Shown here one piece after another: positions 51,760-63,228 of a stretch of 64,000 bases of DNA. Origin of the DNA: Theobroma cacao (Eukaryota; Streptophyta; Magnoliopsida; Malvales; Malvaceae). Numbering within the stretch: position 1 is the stretch's first letter; every line of letters starts with the position of its first letter. Position numbers and translations under genes: made by a program. The notes below the pieces were generated by a model. That model ran no database searches. It was given only the letters and a program-made list of their open reading frames with translations, and was not told the origin of the DNA. Location of the stretch: positions 36,838,836 to 36,902,835 of the forward strand of contig NC_030850.1 of the NCBI RefSeq assembly GCF_000208745.1. Direction: 5' to 3'.

Positions 51760-53789
51760 TCTCGCTTCCACCCGCAACAAATCTAAATTCTGTTTCTTCT
51801 TCTTCTGTTAAAAAAAAAAACAAGAAAACAAGAAAACGAAGAACAAAGTTATTCAAGATTCCATTAAAGCTTTTCGGATTCCTTAACAAGAACCAAAGCA
51901 AGTCGAAAAGAAGAACAAGTTTCAGATGAAAATGCAGAAAGCGAGATAAAAGAAAAGAGGGAAAAACAAAATTGGGAAGCAGCGCAAAGAGCAAAAGGTC
52001 AAGAGAGTACCAGCTGGGGGAGTGGAAAAACACTAATTTGCAAAGACAAAAAAGGGAGGGATGTATGGTTTAAATATCCCCAGTGGAAATACCCCGTGAG
52101 ATACCATACAGGGGCAGGCTGCGACCTTTTTTGCACTACCTACCGTCACCTTTCACCAACATTTAACGGACCCAGAGCAGATTCTACCATCCCCCATTGA
52201 TAAATACTCTGGAATCTAACGTTGAAATCTTCCTTCTTTTCTTCTGATTTAACCAAATACTAGTATAATAACCATTACCTTCTAAATTTTAGGCAAAATG
52301 ATGCTTGTCATAAGGGATAAGTATTCGGCCAATTTAGTCAATTCAGTTTTAAAATTTAAAAAAAAAACAAATTAACAAAATTTTTATAAAAAGTAATCGA
52401 ATTGGTCAAATTATATTCTAGAACCCAAATAACTGAAATCGATTCTATGTTTGATTTAGTTAAATTTATTATTTTTATTAATAGTACTACTAATTTTTTA
52501 TTAATAATATTTATATAATATATATTATAAATTATTAAATTTTCTATTGATTTGATTTAAATGTTCTGTGATTAAAAATAATATAATAAATCAAACTACG
52601 TAATCAATAAATATCAAAATCAAACAAATTGAACCAATCAAATTTTGATCGAATTGATTAATACTCACCTTACTCAGCTTTATTTAAAAATAATGTCACG
52701 AGAGTGCCTTTGAATGTTTTTTTACTGTGTCATACCGTACAAAAAAAGTTTAAGAGGAACTACAAATTTCGACTCATCATTAAGTGTCACACAGTGTTTT
52801 AATAACCCAAAAAAATTAATAAGAAAATTAAAAAATATATATATATGGGACATGACCATGTTTGGTTGGTAGGGTCGAATACATATTTTGAAAAGTGAAA
52901 TTAAAAATTATTTACAAAGTACATAATTTGACTTAAGAATAGTACAATAATATTTTATTATTGATGTGTTTTTGAGACCACAAAGTAATTGATATGATTA
53001 ATGATAATTTGATGTGATCCACTGCATTGCTGCATTGGTCCCATGTCATAGAAAATATTTTTGGAATTTGGGAAAGGTTTTTTTTGAATTTAAAAAAAAA
53101 AATTTGAACTCTACTATTTAAGTAAGAAAAATCATATACCAATTAATGAATTAAATACTCATATGTAATATTAAGTTTAACTATAATTAAATTTTCATTT
53201 ATATTAAAAATTTGTTAGAGTATAAATCAAAGATTAAAGATTTGTTTAAATATGATAAATTATTACAAATTTAATTGAAAAAAAAGGAACATAGTTCAAA
53301 ATTTTTTAAGTATTTTAAGTCTTTGTTTTTCATTTATATCTATTTTTCAATTTAAAATTAATTACTTTGATTATAAAAAATGGGTGGGGGAGTAATGTCA
53401 AATGGAAAAGGGCTACATCTACATGATAGATGTGATGAAACCCTTAAAAGTTAGAATACTTGCCCACCATGCCTAATCCATAAATACCTGTGGTTTATTC
53501 TTTTTGTATTGCGACTATTACTATCTATCTTCTTATCCTAAAATAAATTTTTAGATAAAACCCATTTTTTTTGTCAATTTGCCTAATTATTTCGTACTTT
53601 CTTTGTATTAAGTTCTTTAATAGGAATAAATCAATCATTTTATGTCGTTGAGTTTAAAAATCTTTACAAATACAATTAAACAAGTCAATCTCGACTTAAC
53701 TTTTATCGACAAAATCTATTTTTTTTTTTACATTTCTAATTATATTAATAGTTTTACATCTCTAATTATATCAATATTACAAAAATTGT

Positions 53790-54250
53790 GCGGTGGAGGA
53801 GAGTAGTAAAATAATGAAATAATAATTTGAAATTACACAAAGTCAAAACATTTTTACAGTTTTACTTCCAATTGATTATTATTTTTTTGTTATTAAAAAA
53901 CAAGACAATAATTAAACTACTATCTTCTTTTGCAAAAATTTGGGATATTTTTTCTGAGATTTCGAATTCAAGATTTAAAAATAAATTATATAAAATTTAA
54001 TAATTTTTATTGCATAAATGAAAATGTTTATATATTCTTACACGACATAGATATTGTTGGAGTGTAGAATGACTTAAAAGAGTGAACTGGGCGTCAGCCG
54101 TGAGGCAGAGACAGGGGAGAGAGTCCATGAGCAGCTTGTGAACGTGCATTTTGGTGAGAAGCCAGCCAGTAGAAAGAAGAGGTTTTTGGGAATCCGAGCT
54201 GTGTCCCCAAGACTTTCAAGTGTCAAGGGGGGGACACAGCAGCGCAGAGT
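53790..54250. repeat. Repeat R, copy 1 (upstream end of SMT1 unit 1)
   Basis: Shares long runs with 54650-54970 and 61660-62125, for example AATAATTTGAAATTACACA and the block around TGAGGCAGAGACA. This is copy 1 of three. Confidence 0.75.
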
Positions 54251-54649
54251 TGAGTGTCTTTTCTTTCCTCAACAGTCAGCACATGTAAACTAAACTCCAA
54301 ACCAAACACTTCTCCCTGTTCTCTCCTTGTTTGCCACGTCCTCTTTGTCTGTACTCACGTGCCCCAGTCCACCAAATTACAAAATCACCATTACAAACAA
54401 AATCAAACTAAATCGAATTTGCAATTTAAAAATTCGATAATTTATTTTTGAAGATTTTTTTTTAAATTTTAAAAGAAATAGTTTGATTTAGTTAGTTTAA
54501 ATTGAAATAATTGATAAAATTTATTAAATTAGATTAATTTCAATATTAATGAGTTAAAAGAGATTTTATTCTATCATTTTCGTTGATTTTTTGTGTCCAA
54601 AATTTATAACTAAATCGATTGAAGAATAAAAAATTAATAATATTCTTTA

Positions 54650-54973
54650 AATAAGGAAATAATAATTTGAAATTACACAAAATCAAAACATTTTTATAGT
54701 TTAACTTCCAATTGATTTTTTTTGTTATTAGAAAACAACAGAGTAATTAATAATATGCTACATTCTAATTTCGTAAAAAATTCGAAATATTATTTCTGAG
54801 ACTTCGAATTCAAGATTTAAAAGTAAATTATATAAAGTTTAATATAATATAAAGTAGTTTTTATTGCATAAAATGAAAATGTGTATACATATATTCTTAC
54901 ATGACATAGATTTTATTTGAGTTTAGAATGACTTAAAGCAGTTAAAAGAGCGCGAGCCATAAGGCAAAGACAA
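54650..54973. repeat. Repeat R, copy 2 (partial, at the unit junction)
   Basis: Partial copy of the sequence at 53790-54130, diverged by small indels. It runs directly into the poly-G tract at 54974. Confidence 0.75.
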
Positions 54974-54995
54974 GGGGGGGGGGGGGGGGGGGGGG
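54974..54995 (+). repeat. Poly-G run (22 G)
   Basis: Twenty-two consecutive G between repeat R copy 2 and the 3' flank of SMT1 copy 2. It may mark the duplication junction or an assembly join. Confidence 0.9.
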
Positions 54996-55038
54996 TTGTT
55001 TTTCCATTCCAAATGCAGTTTCCAGTCATTCAGATAGG

Positions 55039-58000
55039 CTAATTAGTTCCTGCATCATCGAATGACTGGCTCTGGTTCTCTGAAAGTGGTTTTCGGGCCA
55101 AGAAGAAATACGTAGGCGTAAAGATCTCTTTCCTGAAATCCAGAAGTAGAGGTTTTGTCAGCATGTTAGTTGGCGACAGAAAATGGAGATTGCATCTAAT
55201 TCAAACTACAACATTCATAAACCTAGGGGTAAACCAACATGCAGAAGTAATCATGGAGAACGAGGACTTCTAACTCACCTGCCACCTTCAACCAACCCAT
55301 CTGCAGCCTTTTCCAGAAAATCTTGAACCCTTTGACTTCCCCTTGGAGCAAATCCCACAAATTCTAGAGCCTTGACCTGCAAAGGGGAAAAGGTACCGGT
55401 AAATGCATGCTCTTATGAACTTAATATGACCATCTCCTCCAAGAATGGAGGGAGGGGCATTAGGAAGGTTTTACCATATTCCTAGTGATGAAGCGTCCAA
55501 TAGCCGTTGCACGGAAGCTACTCAATGAGAAGTGGTTTTTATCTACAGGCAAGTACCAAGGGACGGGGGAGTCAACGGCAACATCTTTCTCCCATATGAC
55601 CTTGAAGACCAATATGAAAATAAAAAGGAAAATGGTCACCTCTACACTGGTCATGATATTGCATCTCCAATTAAAAGGAAAAGGGAGGGAGGGAAGAAGT
55701 AAGAATTCACCTCAAAACCAGCCCGTTTTAGAGCTTCCAGGCACTGTCTGGTCAACCTGATGTCTGAAAGACCATCGCCGATCTCAATTTCTGCCTGTGT
55801 AAGCAAAACTCTCAGGTAAGATCAACTCATGGATGCACAACAAACCCAGGAGCATAAACATGCTCTTTAGAAGCCTACCTTAATTTTCTGGTGTTCCTGG
55901 TTATTGGGATCAAAAGAATCGGTCATGCACCACTCAGAAGCAGCAAAATACTGACCAGGCTTCAATACTCTGAAAATCTCCTTGTAGCATCCGTGCTACA
56001 CACAACAGATATAACAATCAAACTGATATAAATTGGTGTAACATGAAAACAATCAAACCAAAACAAATTAATATAGGGTAGAAAATTCATAATCCATTCC
56101 AGCCGAGATGAAAATGATCATGATTGACATACTGCATCCGGTGCATGGCAGGTAGCTTGAATTGCATAAACTGCATCAAAGCTGCTGTCAGGAAATGGCA
56201 TCTCCATAAAGTCGGCCTGTATTAGATATCAATAAAAAAAAAACCAGTCATTGTAATGTAGACCATTTTTTCTGCATCTTAAAAACACCTTCTTGCATGC
56301 AAGTGGTTGAAAATTTTAAAACAAACAGAGAATAATAACAGACCTAACGTAAACTTGAGTTCAACAACGATAAAAACAAAAAACTTGACATAGAACGTTA
56401 CCAACCTTCACAAAGTTGCAAGTCTTGTCCACTCCAGCAATGCGATTTAATTCCTGCAAAAATTCATCTTTAGATAATAGAATTTTTACGGTGATTGAAC
56501 CAAAAACCCGATACAAAATGTGACAGAGATACAACATCCATCAACTGTATATTACTATGATCCATCACTACATATTTCATTGGGAAAAAGGATAACTTGA
56601 GAAATTGTTCTTAAAATCTTGGCATGATATATATTGGTCATAGAGCTACATTTTTATTGACCCAAAAAGAACATAATAGCTTCCAAAGATAAATAAATTT
56701 ACAAAGCCAAGGTTGCTGAAAGAAACAAAGAAAAGAATACTATCTGCTAAATATGCATAAATATTTCCATCTAAGAATGAAGAGATATGCACCTTCCCTC
56801 TTTCTATTTGATATTCATTGTTGTTCAACCCTGTAACTGATGTGGAGCTGCAGCAAATCACCATACCAACATAATTTAGAGGCCTCTTTCAAGACAATTT
56901 TTTTAATAAGAAATTGAACTGCCCAAAACCTTATCATGATTTTATACAAAAGAATACGAATAACATGCAATAGTACAGGGCCACACCACATGAAAAAGAA
57001 AAGATGAAAGAAACAAAGGAGGTTCAAAAACGAACTGCTATTTACCTGAATCGAGCAATTTCTCTCAGTGGTCCACCAATTCCACATCCAACATCCAACA
57101 CCTAATATAAAAATAAAAGCGTAAGTAAAAAATTCAAACCAAACAGAAAACAGCAAACCTAGAATGGCAGTGTCTCTGTGATCTACTGAAGTGGAAGCAC
57201 CTTGTGTCCAGGCTTCAAGCCAAGTTGTAAAGCAAGAAAATGCTCATGCCGCTTTATGCTCTCGCGAAGAGACTCCCCATTCCATCTGCAAAAACAAATT
57301 AGCATAATTATCAACAACAACTTGAAAAAGTAACTGCACCATCTTGCTTGCATACGCTAGACAGAAGAGAAAAGAATGGATACCTAGGCGCAAAATGGAA
57401 AGATTCCCCCCATCCAAACTCATAAAAGCTGGTAACCAGATCATAGTACTTGTTAACCTGAATTCAATACATGGTATGTTAATGTTTGCAGACGCAATCA
57501 AGTCCTAGTTTAAGCTTATTAGCCCGTAAAGCTGTAAGGGAATAAGACAAAATGGCAGGTACCAGCACCATCTTATAGCCTGATCAAATTGACACCTAAA
57601 AGTGCCATTGAGTAATACAGAGTAAACAAGAAATAGCAAACATACAAGCACATAATCATAACTCTTAACAAAAGTTGGAAATGATCTAAAGTAAGAAATC
57701 AGACAGCAGGTTGGAAGGTTACACTGAGTGCAAGATTGGTAAAAGTAGAGCTCTCCTTACCATGTCAGTGTAGTTGGCTTTTCTTTCTTCCTCCTCACCA
57801 CCATAAAAGAAATGATATTTCTCATACCTGAATCATTAACATAATCTTATATGACAGAATTCAATAACAGTTGCAAAAATCCCAAGAGTTAAGACGCAGA
57901 ACTTCAAGTGATCATGAATATAATGCATGTACATGCAGTTCGATTTCTAAGAAACTATCCAATGGTCTAGTTGAGAATAGACATATGCATCGCTTTGCCT

Positions 58001-58537
58001 ATTTAGCCAAGCCTAAGCCCCCTGCCCACCATATAAAAAGGGAGGATTATAGTTATAGCAACTACCCAAAACTGGAAATCTTATATTTGACAGATGGAGA
58101 TTAAACTTAGTGTACATATAAAAAGTAGTAGAAATGAAGGGTTTTTTTTTTCATTTTTACGGTGAGGGGATAATGTAGAGAAACTGTAAGCTTGATCTGG
58201 AAATTAAAGTCATCTGAGAGAGAGATGATAAGCCAAAAATCAAGAATAAGTAAAGAGAAATTAGCTTAACGTAAGAGAAAAGACTAAATCAAGCAAAAGG
58301 CTCTCTCCATGCATGGAGTGGGAAAGAGACATTAAACCATTTCAATTAAGAGGAAGATATCCAAGTCGAAGCTTAGTCTAAAAAAGAAGTCATTTTGTAG
58401 TGTGTTCAAGCCAATTTCTCTTTTACTTTACGTATAAACATGAATAATATATACTTTTCGACAGCAGAAAGGACATCGGTTTTTTCAATCTTGCCACCGA
58501 GACCCGAGGCGAGATCCAATGCACCAGTCTTCGACAT
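55039..58537 (-). CDS. SMT1-like sterol methyltransferase, copy 2 (diverged)
   Basis: Tandem duplicate of SMT1 copy 1 with the same 13-exon plan: 58455-58537, 57761-57827, 57384-57457, 57201-57285, 57046-57101, 56793-56847, 56406-56453, 56133-56216, 55879-55995, 55711-55794, 55475-55600, 55279-55376, 55039-55132; 356 residues, all phases close, no stop or frameshift. The SAM motif [10 protein letters not shown] and [11 protein letters not shown] are intact, but two invariant sites are changed: E176 to Q (YAIQATCHAP) and Y204 to S (SEWCMTDSF). Y185H, Y192F and R199Q are nearby. The C-terminus is longer: two extra codons, and the copy 1 stop TAA corresponds to a Ser codon TCA, so the frame runs on to TAG at 55039-55041. 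It could be a decaying duplicate, or an enzyme with changed substrate or product. The open frame argues for recent or continuing selection. Confidence 0.88.
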
Positions 58538-59479
58538 ATTCTGGCTTCCACCCGCAACGAATGAAAGTTCTGCTTTTCTTTTGCTAAAAATAAGAACAAA
58601 GAAGAAAACGAAGAACAAAGTTACTTAAGATTCCATTAAAGCTTTTCGGGTTCCTCAACAAGAATCAAAGCAAGTCGACATGAAGGGCAAGTTTCAGATG
58701 AAAATGTAGAAAGTGAGAGAAAAGATAAAAGGGAAAAGCAAGCTGGGAAACAGCGCAAAGAGCGAAAGGCCAAGAGAGTAGCAGGTGGGAGAGTGGAAAG
58801 AGAAAGGAGAGAGGGATGCTTGGTCTAAATATCTCCAATGGGAATGCTCCTTGGGATGCCCCGGCCCCATATATATATAAGGGCGGGATGCGACCTTTTT
58901 TGAACTACCAACCGTCACCCTTCACCAACTTTTAACGGACCCAGAGCAGATTCTACCATCCCCCGTTGCTGCTTTCAGTTACGGATTGATTAGGCAAAAT
59001 GATGCTTGTCGTTAAGAGTAAGTATTCTGTCAATTTAGTTCGTTCGGTTTTAATCGAATTGGTCAAATTATATTCTAGAACCCAAATAGCTGAAATCCAT
59101 GTTTTGTTTGGTGATTCGGTTGATTTAGTTAATTTTGTTATTTTTATTAATAATAATACTGATAATTTATCAATAATATTTATAGATTAATAAAAATGAT
59201 AATACTAATAATTTATTAATAATATTTATATAATATATTTAAATGATTAATTTTTTGATTGATTTGTTTAAATGTTCAAACATCAAAAATAATATAATAA
59301 ATCAAACTATATAATCAATTAAAATAGAAATCGAACAAATTAAACCAACTTAACCGTATTCAATTGATTTCGATTGGAATTAATTGATACCTTACTCATT
59401 TTTATTGGAAAATAAGGTGTTTTTTCCTTAAGATGAATGATTCATTAGTAGAATTTTATTTCATGTTGCTCACTACTTG

Positions 59480-59483
<4 letters not shown>

Positions 59484-59510
<27 letters not shown>
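59484..59510 (+). repeat. (AT)n microsatellite
   Basis: Twenty-seven bases of AT repeat. Confidence 0.95.
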
Positions 59511-60238
59511 GTTTTTCATGAATCCATAGGTCACATAATGTGTCTCTAGGGTGCTTTTGAATGTCTTTGTACTGTGCCAAACCCTACAAAAAAGTTTTAG
59601 AGAAAACACAAATTCCGACTCATTGTTAATGACCCAAAAATGTTAATAATAAAAAGAAAAGAAATGCAGGACATGATGGGGTTGGTTGGTTGGGTCATAT
59701 ATATTTATAATTTACAAAGTACATAATTTGGCTCTAAAAAAATATATAAATTTTTTTATCATAATAAGTTGACGTGATCACAGGACAATTGATGTGATTA
59801 ATGATAATTGATGAGATCTAATTGAAAAATTGAGCAGTTTAATTATGGTTAATTTTTTGTTTAATTTAAAAATTATTTGAGTGTTGATCAAAATTTAAAG
59901 ATTCGATTAACTAAAATATATTAGAGATTTAATTGAAAAAATAAGCATAGTTCAAATTTTTTAAAAGTATTTTAAGTCTTTGTTTTCCATTTATATCTAT
60001 TTTTTTATTTTGAATTTAATTACTTTGATTAGAAAAAATGGGTGGGGAAGTAAAAGGGGCAGAGGGAGAGAAGTGGCTACAGCCATCCCTAAATTTTTAT
60101 TTTTATGTGTATGAAATTCAAAATATCTAGTGTTGCCTTCCCTAAATATATCAAATGAATTAATTTTGAGAAATGGTAAGAAACTTAAGTTATCTTTCAA
60201 AATCAGTGTTCAATTCCTTCTTGGCCTAAATTTTAGAA

Positions 60239-60745
60239 TTGTTTTTCTTTTCTTTTTTTTTCTCCTTTATATGTATACTAAACCCTTTTATTTTTTCTTT
60301 TTTTTCTCATACTAAACCCTTTTATCCTTTTAATTTTTTTAGTTTTTCTCTTTTTTCTTTTGTTTTCCTTTTTCCTTTTTTTTTTCTCCTTTATAAGTAT
60401 ACTAAACACTTTTATTCTTTATTCTTTTATTTTTTTCTTTTTTACCCTGTTATTTTTTTCTCATACTAAACCCTTTTATTTTTTAATTTTTTCTCTTTTT
60501 TTCCTTCATTTTCCTTTTTCTTTTTTTTCTCCTTTACATGTATACTAAACCTTTTTATTTTTTTATTTTTCTTTTTTTCCTTCTTCCTTTTATTCTTTTT
60601 TATTTTAGAATTATTTCTCTTTCCTTCTTTTTTCTTTTTTTTTCTTCATTATAATTATACTAAATCCTTTTATTCTTTTTTATTTTGAACTTTTTTCCTT
60701 CTTTTTTTTTTCTTTTTTATAATATACTAAACCTTTTTGTTCTTT
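60239..60745 (+). repeat. Degenerate T/C-rich tandem array with TATACTAAACCCTTTTATT core
   Basis: The word (ATA)CTAAACCCTTTTATT recurs at about 60275, 60310, 60400, 60463, 60543, 60655 and 60724, separated by poly-pyrimidine spacers of irregular length. An eighth unit lies near 61157. Units are 35-110 bp apart. One strand is almost entirely pyrimidine between the cores. Confidence 0.8.
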
Positions 60746-61036
60746 ATTCTTTTTATCTATGACTTTATATAATTATTCTTTAATCAACAACCACTCTTCA
60801 TATAAAATCTTGTATCTGCCACTCAGAAGTAATGTCCAAAGAAAAAAGGCTACACATCTATATGATAGCATGTGATGAAACCTTTAAAAGTTAGAATGCT
60901 TGCCCACCATGCCTAATTCATAAATAGCTGTTATTTATTGTTTTTGCTATCATTATTAACTATCTTCTCATCTTAAAATGATTGTTTAGGTAAAAGCTAA
61001 TTTTTTTGTACTAAGTTCTTTAATAGAAATAAATAT
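60700..61036 (+). repeat. Direct duplication D, copy 1
   Basis: More than 90 percent alike by eye with 61140-61467, including TATCTGCCACTCAGAAGTAA and GCTTGCCCACCATGCCTAAT. The second copy lacks about 15 bases around 60865. Confidence 0.85.
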
Positions 61037-61139
61037 AGTTTTTTTTTTATAATTAAGGGAGAGAGAATTCGAACCCTACTCTTTAAATAAGGAGATAATA
61101 CACTAACCAATGAGCTTAATTTTGAAATTTTTTCCTTAT

Positions 61140-61467
61140 TTTTTTTTTCTTTTTATAAGTATACTAAACCTTTTTGTTATTTATTCTTTTATTCTTTTTA
61201 TCTATGACTTTATATAATTACTCTTTAACCAGCAATCACTTTTTATATAAAATCCTGTATCTGCCACTCAGAAGTAACATCCAAAGAAAAAAGGCTACAC
61301 AACATGACACCTTTAAAAGTTAGAATGCTTGCCCACCATGCCTAATTCATAAATAGCTGTTATTTATTGTTTTTGCTATCATTATTAACTATCTTCTCAT
61401 CTTAAAATGATTGTTTAGGTAACAGTTAAATTTTTTTGTACTAAGTTCTTTAATAGAAATAAATGTA
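61140..61467 (+). repeat. Direct duplication D, copy 2
   Basis: Second copy of the sequence at 60700-61036, about 430-445 bp downstream. A more diverged relative lies at 53390-53640 in the first SMT1 unit. Confidence 0.85.
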
Positions 61468-61659
61468 GTTTGTTTTTTTATAATTGGGAGAAGAAAAATT
61501 CGAACTTTATTTTTTAGACAGAAAGATAATGTACCAACCAATAAATCAAATATTCGGGTGCAAAATAAATATACTTAAATAAGTCAATTTCACCTAACCT
61601 TTACCGACAAAATTTTATCTTTTTTTTTTTACATCTATAATTATACTAATATTACCAAG

Positions 61660-62125
61660 AAAATGCGTGGTGGAGGAGAGTTGTAAACTAATGAAATAAT
61701 AATTTGAAATTACGCATAGTCAAAACATTTTTATAGTTTTACTTACAATTGATTTTTTTTGTTATTAAAACAAGACAGTAATTAATATACTATCTTCTTT
61801 TGCAAAAATTTGAAATATTATTTCTGAGATTTCGAATTCAAGATTTAAAAATAAATTATATAAAATTTTATAATTTTTTTTCATAAATGAAAATGTTTAT
61901 ATATTCTTACATGACATAGATTTTGTCAGAGTGTAGAGTGACTTAAAAGAGTTAACAGAGCGTCGACCATGAGGCACGGGAGATTCCAAAAGCAGTTTGT
62001 GAACGTGCATTTTGGTGAGAAGTCGGTCAGTAGAAAGAAGAGGTTTCGGGAATCCGAGCCGTCTCCCAGAGATTTTCAAGTGTCAAGGGAGGGACACAAC
62101 AGCGCAGAGTTGAGTGTCTTTTACT
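61660..62125. repeat. Repeat R, copy 3 (upstream end of SMT1 unit 2)
   Basis: Matches 53790-54250 over nearly its full length, including the block before GGGACACARCAGCGCAGAG. It marks the far end of the second duplicated unit. Confidence 0.8.
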
Positions 62126-63137
62126 TCCACGGCGATCAATAATTACATTGCATATGCTTATTTTTAAGGTAAACTATTCAACTTTTTTAATTTTAATCAA
62201 AATTTTAAACAGATTTAGTAATTTTTAAAATAAATATTTCCTTTAAAAATTAAACACCGTTAATAAAAAAATAAAAATATTTTTTATTAATTTTAAAAAA
62301 TTATTATTATATATTTTTAAAGACGAGTGCTCTCCAAAGAAAAAAAGCATCGATCCGTGCTCTTTTATGTTTTTAATTAATAAAATTTTAATATAAATTA
62401 TATAACAATAATTATTAAAAATAATAAAAAGTAAAATTATTATTTTAATATTACTACATCATTAAACTAATAAAACATTAATAGTTTATCAATGTCTGGA
62501 CTTATATGTCAAACAAAAAATTATTTTTTGGGATGAAGTGTTTATTTTGAAAATTAGTAGATCCGCTTGAAATTTCAATTAAAATTTAGAAAAGTGAGAT
62601 ATTCTACCCTTATTTTTATTTTGTAATAAACCATAGAAGATTGTTGAACTTAACCCTTTTAAACAGGAAGATCATATGCTAGCAAATAAGTCAAATATTC
62701 AAGCACAAATATTATCTTTTAAAAAAAATATATTAAAATATATAATATAAGAAATTATATTAAAAAATAAAATATTAATTATAATAAAATAAAATAAAAT
62801 ATATATTTAAATAATGATATTATATAAAAATTAACAATAAAAAATTAAAAAAAGTATAGATGAATAAGCTATGGGACCTGACTGTTGCTTTCTAGTTAGT
62901 TAGGTGCATGAAAGCCAAGACACTGCCAATTGCAGTACCTATGGGACAATGGTGCATTTGGCTTAGATATGTTGTCGGGAGTTAGAGCTGAGTACGCATG
63001 AATCTTATTCTTGTATCCTCAGTTTGTGACATTTCTCTGCGTATATGCAATCATAGATGGTGTAAAAGAGCTGCTGTGATTGTATCACTGTTGCCTGAAT
63101 TACTAAAAAAAATTTGACGCTGTCTTCTTCCAAGGCA

Positions 63138-63228
63138 TGGACAACGACAACAATGACAGTGATCTTACCTTTTGGTCAGGTAAGTTCAACGACAACAATG
63201 GCAATGATTTTACCTTTGGTCATGCAAG
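63138..63228 (+). repeat. Pair of ~42 bp direct repeats
   Basis: Two units starting near 63138 and 63187 share CAACGACAACAATG, then GATNTTACCTTT and TGGTCA. Spacing is 49 bp. No coding context. Confidence 0.75.

Larger units (their letters stand above)
51760..55038. other. Upstream region of SMT1 copy 1 and spacer to copy 2
   Basis: 51760-52200 is the promoter and leader of copy 1, clearly related to 58538-58970. 52300-54250 is AT-rich DNA that reappears in shuffled but collinear form at 58990-62120. 54590-54970 is a further partial copy of the 53800-54130 / 61670-61980 sequence. A 22-base G run (54974-54995) lies close to the unit junction. No coding region seen. Confidence 0.7.

Noticed and set aside
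51666..52033. Plus and minus frames around the SMT1 copy 1 start
   Set aside because: They are shadows of exon 1 and the leader; the SMT1 ATG at 51759 and the splice at 51677 explain the conserved residues.
60239..60548. Phe-rich open frames in the pyrimidine array
   Set aside because: Poly-Phe/Ser/Leu translation of T/C-rich tandem repeats; there is no protein character beyond composition.
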